Assembly (NCBI GenBank): GCA_009731375.1
Contig: BJOX01000092.1
Span: forward strand, 341,709 to 405,708
Reading direction: 5' to 3'
DNA: 64,000 nucleotides
From: Paulinella micropora
Taxonomy: Eukaryota; Cercozoa; Imbricatea; Euglyphida
Shown one piece after another: positions 60,076 to 64,000 of the stretch. Numbering within the stretch: the first letter of the stretch is position 1; each line of letters begins with the position of its first letter. Below the pieces are notes generated by a model, which was not told the origin of the DNA, searched no databases, and saw only the letters and a list, made by a program, of their open reading frames with translations. The position numbers and the translations under genes are program-made.

Positions 60076-60232
60076 TGCCGGCCCACCCGGTCTATAATGG
60101 CAATACTGATCGTTCCGGTCTGTCCGTTAACCTTTGGTCTGGAGATTACGGAGTCCCTACTTGAGGTATTCCTCAGTCTTTATATCGTTAGTAACAGTTA
60201 TCTGTTTTATTAAATATCCTACTATCGTAACA
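60076..60232 (+). repeat. 3' LTR of the multi-ORF element
   Basis: 157 bases, ending GTAACA. Just upstream (60031-60075) is an inverted pair GCGCGC...GCGCGC and the purine tract. Confidence 0.88.
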
Positions 60233-61550
60233 GTAGGTAGCAATATTAATAGGTAGGTAGGTAGGTAGGTAAGTAGGTAGGTAGCTATAGGTAGGTAGTC
60301 GCAATTTTGCGAGTATATAAAGCATACGCATTTTATGTATATATTATAAGCTTCACACACAGAGATAAGAGGACAGATCAAAGTGTGTTTACGCGACGAA
60401 CAGGAAAAAACTAGAAAAAAATAGATAGCAGGACAAACGTACAGAAACTAGAGAAAAGGCACACATACGCTCAGAAGCAAGTAATATTTTTTCGAACTTT
60501 TTTCACCCAACACAAGACAAGGACAAAAACAAACATCAGTTATATGCCAGATCAAGAAAGAGTAGGAATTTCCGACACAAGCTCGAACAGAAAAATTAAA
60601 TTAAAGTAGTGAAAGGTTGATAGATTTATGTGAAGACCAATCAAAAAACACTGTCGGATTTATGACCTACATTATCAGCCAAGTCTAATGTACTCGTTGT
60701 GTCAGTAGAAGAGGGGCAAGGACTAGATCTAGTAGATGAGGGGTGTTGCACTACTAACCCTAACCCTAACCCCCATGACACAGAAAAACTGTAAGCACTA
60801 CTTTATTTTTACGTCTGCGAAACTGAAAAAAAGCCAATCATAATCCCAACTACTTTGATTATATTTCCGCAGACACAACAGCTTGCTTCAAGCATGCCCA
60901 CGATCGGTACGAAACAAAAACAACAGGGCAGCCATACTCGAAAATTCACTGGGAAAAGGGTCAGAAAAGGGTCCCAAATTTTTGGCCCTCTTCCCCTCAA
61001 TGTTCCCGTAGTCCAACGACGTAGCTTCAAATACACGCAGTTGCCGCTACGGGTTTTATCTACGTCCAGTATCTGACACGAAGTACAATATCGGAACCGT
61101 ACCTGTACCGGTGTGGTTTGGGTGGTAAATGTTTAGTTTTCAGGCAAAATCTGCCGTCTTTCCTCTCGCGCGTAAGCTTCAACGATCGTCTGAGGGACCT
61201 GACTGCATCAGTCTTGTTGAGTTTTTGTTGTCGCACGTGTTTTTTTATTCTGTTTTTCGCTCCTCGTCTTTACGTAGGACAGCGGCTCATAGTCGAGTGT
61301 TGAGTTCCATAGTTTATCAAGACTAGAGTGGTGAGTTTCTGAGTTGAGATTTTTTTTTTTTTTTTTTTCGATCTGACCTCGTTGTCTGCGTTACTGTTCA
61401 GAACTCAGAGAGTTAAAGTTTGTAAATCTCCATTTTTTTAATGATGTTTTCTCCCTGCCATGATGAAGACGTTCAACGAAATGAGTTACCTTCTGTGGCT
61501 GGCGCTGTCGGTTTGTTGATCAATTCCTGATGCTTGCTTCAAGACCACTG
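60233..61550. other. Gene-free stretch after the multi-ORF element
   Basis: Begins with a GTAG/TAGG array that was the insertion site. GAGTATATAAAG at 60311-60322 resembles a TATA box but I can attach no gene to it. A short CCCTAA run is at 60757-60774. The remaining frames are short and unconvincing. Confidence 0.45.
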
Positions 61551-62048
61551 ACTCACTCACTGACTCACTCACCACTTATCGCACTCACCTCACTCACCTC
61601 ATTCACTCACTCACTCACTCACTCACTCACTCACTCACTCACTCACTCACTCACTCACTCACTAAAATGTCGCCCAATGTTGACGCAGATATCAAGGGGG
61701 GGGGNNNNNNNNNNNNNNNNNNNNNNNNNNNNNNNNNNNNNNNNNNNNNNNNNNNNNNNNNNNNNNNNNNNNNNNNNNNNNNNNNNNNNNNNNNNNNNNN
61801 NNNNNNNNNNNNNNNNNNNNNNNNNNNNNNNNNNNNNNNNNNNNNNNNNNNNNNNNNNNNNNNNNNNNNNNNNNNNNNNNNNNNNNNNNNNNNNNNNNNN
61901 NNNNNNNNNNNNNNNNNNNNNNNNNNNNNNNNNNNNNNNNNNNNNNNNNNNNNNNNNNNNNNNNNNNNNNNNNNNNNNNNNNNNNNNNNNNNNNNNNNNN
62001 NNNNNNNNNNNNNNNNAGAAAAAGAGAGAGAGAGAGAGAGAAAGAGGA

Positions 62049-62120
<72 letters not shown>

Positions 62121-62126
62121 GAAGAG

Positions 62127-62181
<55 letters not shown>

Positions 62182-62742
62182 GATAAATAGAGAGAGAAAG
62201 AGAGAGAGAGAGAGAGAAAGAGGAAGAGAAAGAGAAAGAGAAAGAAAGAAAGAAAGAGAGAGAAAGAGAGAAAACGATATCCATTATATATATACATATA
62301 TATATATAATATAAATATATATATATAGATATATTATATATATTATATATATTATATATTATATTTTTATATTATATTATATTATATTATATTATATTAT
62401 ATTATATTATATTATATTATATTATATTATATTATATATTATATTATATTATATATTTTAATATTATATATTATATTATAATTATATTATATTATATTAT
62501 ATTATATTATATTATATTATATTATATTATATTATATTATATTATATTATATTATATTATATTATATTATATTATATTATATTATATTATATTATATATC
62601 ATATTATATATCATATTATATTATATTATATTATATTATATTATATTATATTATATTATATTATATTATATTATATTATATTATATTATATTATATTATA
62701 TTATATTATATTATATTATATTATATTGTATTATATTATATA

Positions 62743-62801
<59 letters not shown>

Positions 62802-62810
62802 AAGCGTTAT
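61551..62810. repeat. ACTC array, gap, GA array and TATAT array
   Basis: ACTC units 61551-61665; a G run and 312-base gap (61705-62016); GA/AAAG-rich tract 62017-62270; TATAT pentamer-like array about 62330-62730, then AT dinucleotides to about 62800. Confidence 0.9.
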
Positions 62811-62848
62811 AGGGTAGCAAGGGGGTTCACTTTTTTCATAGGGTGAAG

Positions 62849-62902
<54 letters not shown>

Positions 62903-62904
62903 TA

Positions 62905-62935
62905 GCTGAGTGGTGCCCCCTACGGGGCACTTTTT
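62905..62935 (+). other. Short perfect hairpin followed by T run
   Basis: GTGCCCC-CTAC-GGGGCAC (62913-62930) then TTTTT, directly after an AT array and CTAGCTGAG. It could be the end of a small non-autonomous element that habitually follows (TA)n, or a Pol III-type stop. It is not a bacterial terminator in this context. Confidence 0.35.
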
Positions 62936-63099
62936 CGGATGGTGTATGTTTGCTGCAAAAAGTACGGCAAACACGGTGGAAGAATCGGCATTTTTTAGCA
63001 AAAAAAAGGGGAGTGTAAACGTGACGGATTGATATTCTGCTTTTTATATATATGTATATACATATATAAATATAATATATTATATATATATATATATGT

Positions 63100-63134
<35 letters not shown>

Positions 63135-63150
63135 CAGAGCGCGCGCGCGC

Positions 63151-63254
<104 letters not shown>

Positions 63255-63332
63255 TGATATATATATTGTGTATATATGTACATATATATATATTTATAGA
63301 GAGAGAGAGAGATTGAGAGAGCGTGTGTGTGC

Positions 63333-63368
<36 letters not shown>

Positions 63369-63374
63369 AAAAGA

Positions 63375-63407
<33 letters not shown>

Positions 63408-63512
63408 TGAAAGATGTGTGTGTGTGTGTGAGAGAGAGAGAGCACAATAAACAAACGCATGTATTGTTTTGTTTTTGGACACTCTTCAGACGCGCATGTG
63501 TGTTTTGAGCAG

Positions 63513-63593
63513 GTGCAGCTGATGCCCCTCTTCATAACCTACTGGGCTTTTGCCAGTTATTATGTCAGACAGCTCACACTAGCTGTTTATCAG
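63513..63593 (+). CDS. Internal exon of an unidentified gene (hydrophobic)
   Basis: Between TTGAGCAG and CAG/GTACAC there are 27 codons, phase 0 at both ends, encoding VQLMPLFITYWAFASYYVRQ then LTLAVYQ. The run of aromatic and aliphatic residues could be a membrane segment or a helical repeat. No partner exon is evident: 63841-63885 (after TTCTACAG) opens a short frame that stops quickly. The flanks are CA/GT and GA arrays like those of the big gene upstream. Confidence 0.5.
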
Positions 63594-64000
63594 GTACACA
63601 CACATACACACACTCACACACAAGCATACATACATACACACACATACACACACACACACACATACACACATACACATACGCACACACAGAAACATGCACA
63701 AACACACACACACACACACACGCACACACACACACACACACACAACATGCAAAAAGATAGCCTACCCCCTTTCTTCTGTCAGCATACACACACACATACA
63801 CACACCTGTACCAGGCCTTTATAAATGCTTGTGCTTCTACAGGTCAGCTGTTTTCAAAGGACAAACCTTAAAAAAGCTATCGCGGTGAACTGCGGTAAAA
63901 GAGTGTGAGTGTGTGTGTGTGTGTGTGTGTGCGTGTTTTGGTTTGTGTGTGCGTGTGCGTGCTGTTGTTATAGGTGAGGATGTGTGCGTGATACATACAT
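63594..64000. repeat. CA and GT arrays to the window end
   Basis: CA-rich arrays 63597-63745 and 63784-63805, GT array 63905-63960. Between them 63746-63900 is unique but has no supported coding frame. Confidence 0.7.

Larger units (their letters stand above)
54182..60232 (+). mobile_element. Non-autonomous multi-ORF LTR element without reverse transcriptase
   Basis: Direct LTRs 54182-54337 and 60076-60232 (TGCCGG...GTAACA, about 97% alike) bound 5.7 kb. A primer-binding candidate CTGGAGTCGC starts at 54340, and a purine tract (GGGGGGGAGAAGGGA) ends just before the 3' LTR. Flanks share GTAG/GTA, but the site is itself a GTAG repeat, so the duplication length (3-8) is ambiguous. Five ORFs, none with protease, RT, RNase H or integrase motifs, occupy 55600-59899. 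Similar LTRs imply recent mobility, so pol must come from elsewhere. Confidence 0.82.

Noticed and set aside
62913-62935. Rho-independent terminator
   Set aside because: Eukaryotic context without an upstream gene; hairpin and T run are short.

Overview
The window is nuclear DNA of a eukaryote. Protein-coding segments are bounded by GT/AG splice sites, introns are packed with tetra- and pentanucleotide microsatellites, and the second half is layered retrotransposons (an RLE-type LINE, Ty3/gypsy, Ty1/copia and a pol-less LTR element). I see no tRNA, rRNA, CRISPR array or bacterial operon. The taxon cannot be fixed from the sequence; a protist or alga is my guess only. Eleven N runs (261-270, 715-724, 9820-10256, 17609-17618, 17756-17765, 18517-18526, 26654-26671, 27058-27067, 29338-29628, 48373-48382, 61705-62016) mark gaps, mostly beside repeats.

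Region 1 (about 790-29965, + strand) is one large split gene. I could chain about 37 exons with consistent codon phase into a protein of roughly 1,950 residues: a Ser/Pro-rich N-terminus, an unrecognised conserved block, a Cys/His-rich block, a degenerate STAND/NB-ARC-like NTPase, a long helical part with a poly-Gln exon, and TPR-like repeats towards the C-terminus. About a third of its introns carry one to six diverged partial copies of the neighbouring exon edge, splice site included, separated by microsatellite arrays. An RLE-type LINE (10357-14582) sits in one intron, and several other repeat families end directly in (TATC)n.

Region 2 (29966-60232) is a transposon nest. A copia-type LTR starting at 31545 is split by a TIR-bounded DNA element (31756-43805), which is itself split by an apparently intact Ty3/gypsy element (31775-42167, 4-bp target duplication GTTC). 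The same LTR recurs at 45644-45921 and is followed by a decayed copia pol (49239-54009) and an opposite-strand gag remnant (46205-48018). A 6-kb LTR element follows (54182-60232). It has no reverse transcriptase; it has a row of five ORFs for charged helical proteins, most preceded by the same splice-acceptor-like motif, which is also present in its LTR. Both the gypsy gag and the last ORF of this element end in a single in-frame UGA-C stop followed by a long open frame, suggesting readthrough.

Region 3 (60233-64000) is mostly low-complexity DNA (ACTC, GA, TATAT, CA arrays) with one convincing internal exon (63513-63593) of another, unidentified gene.
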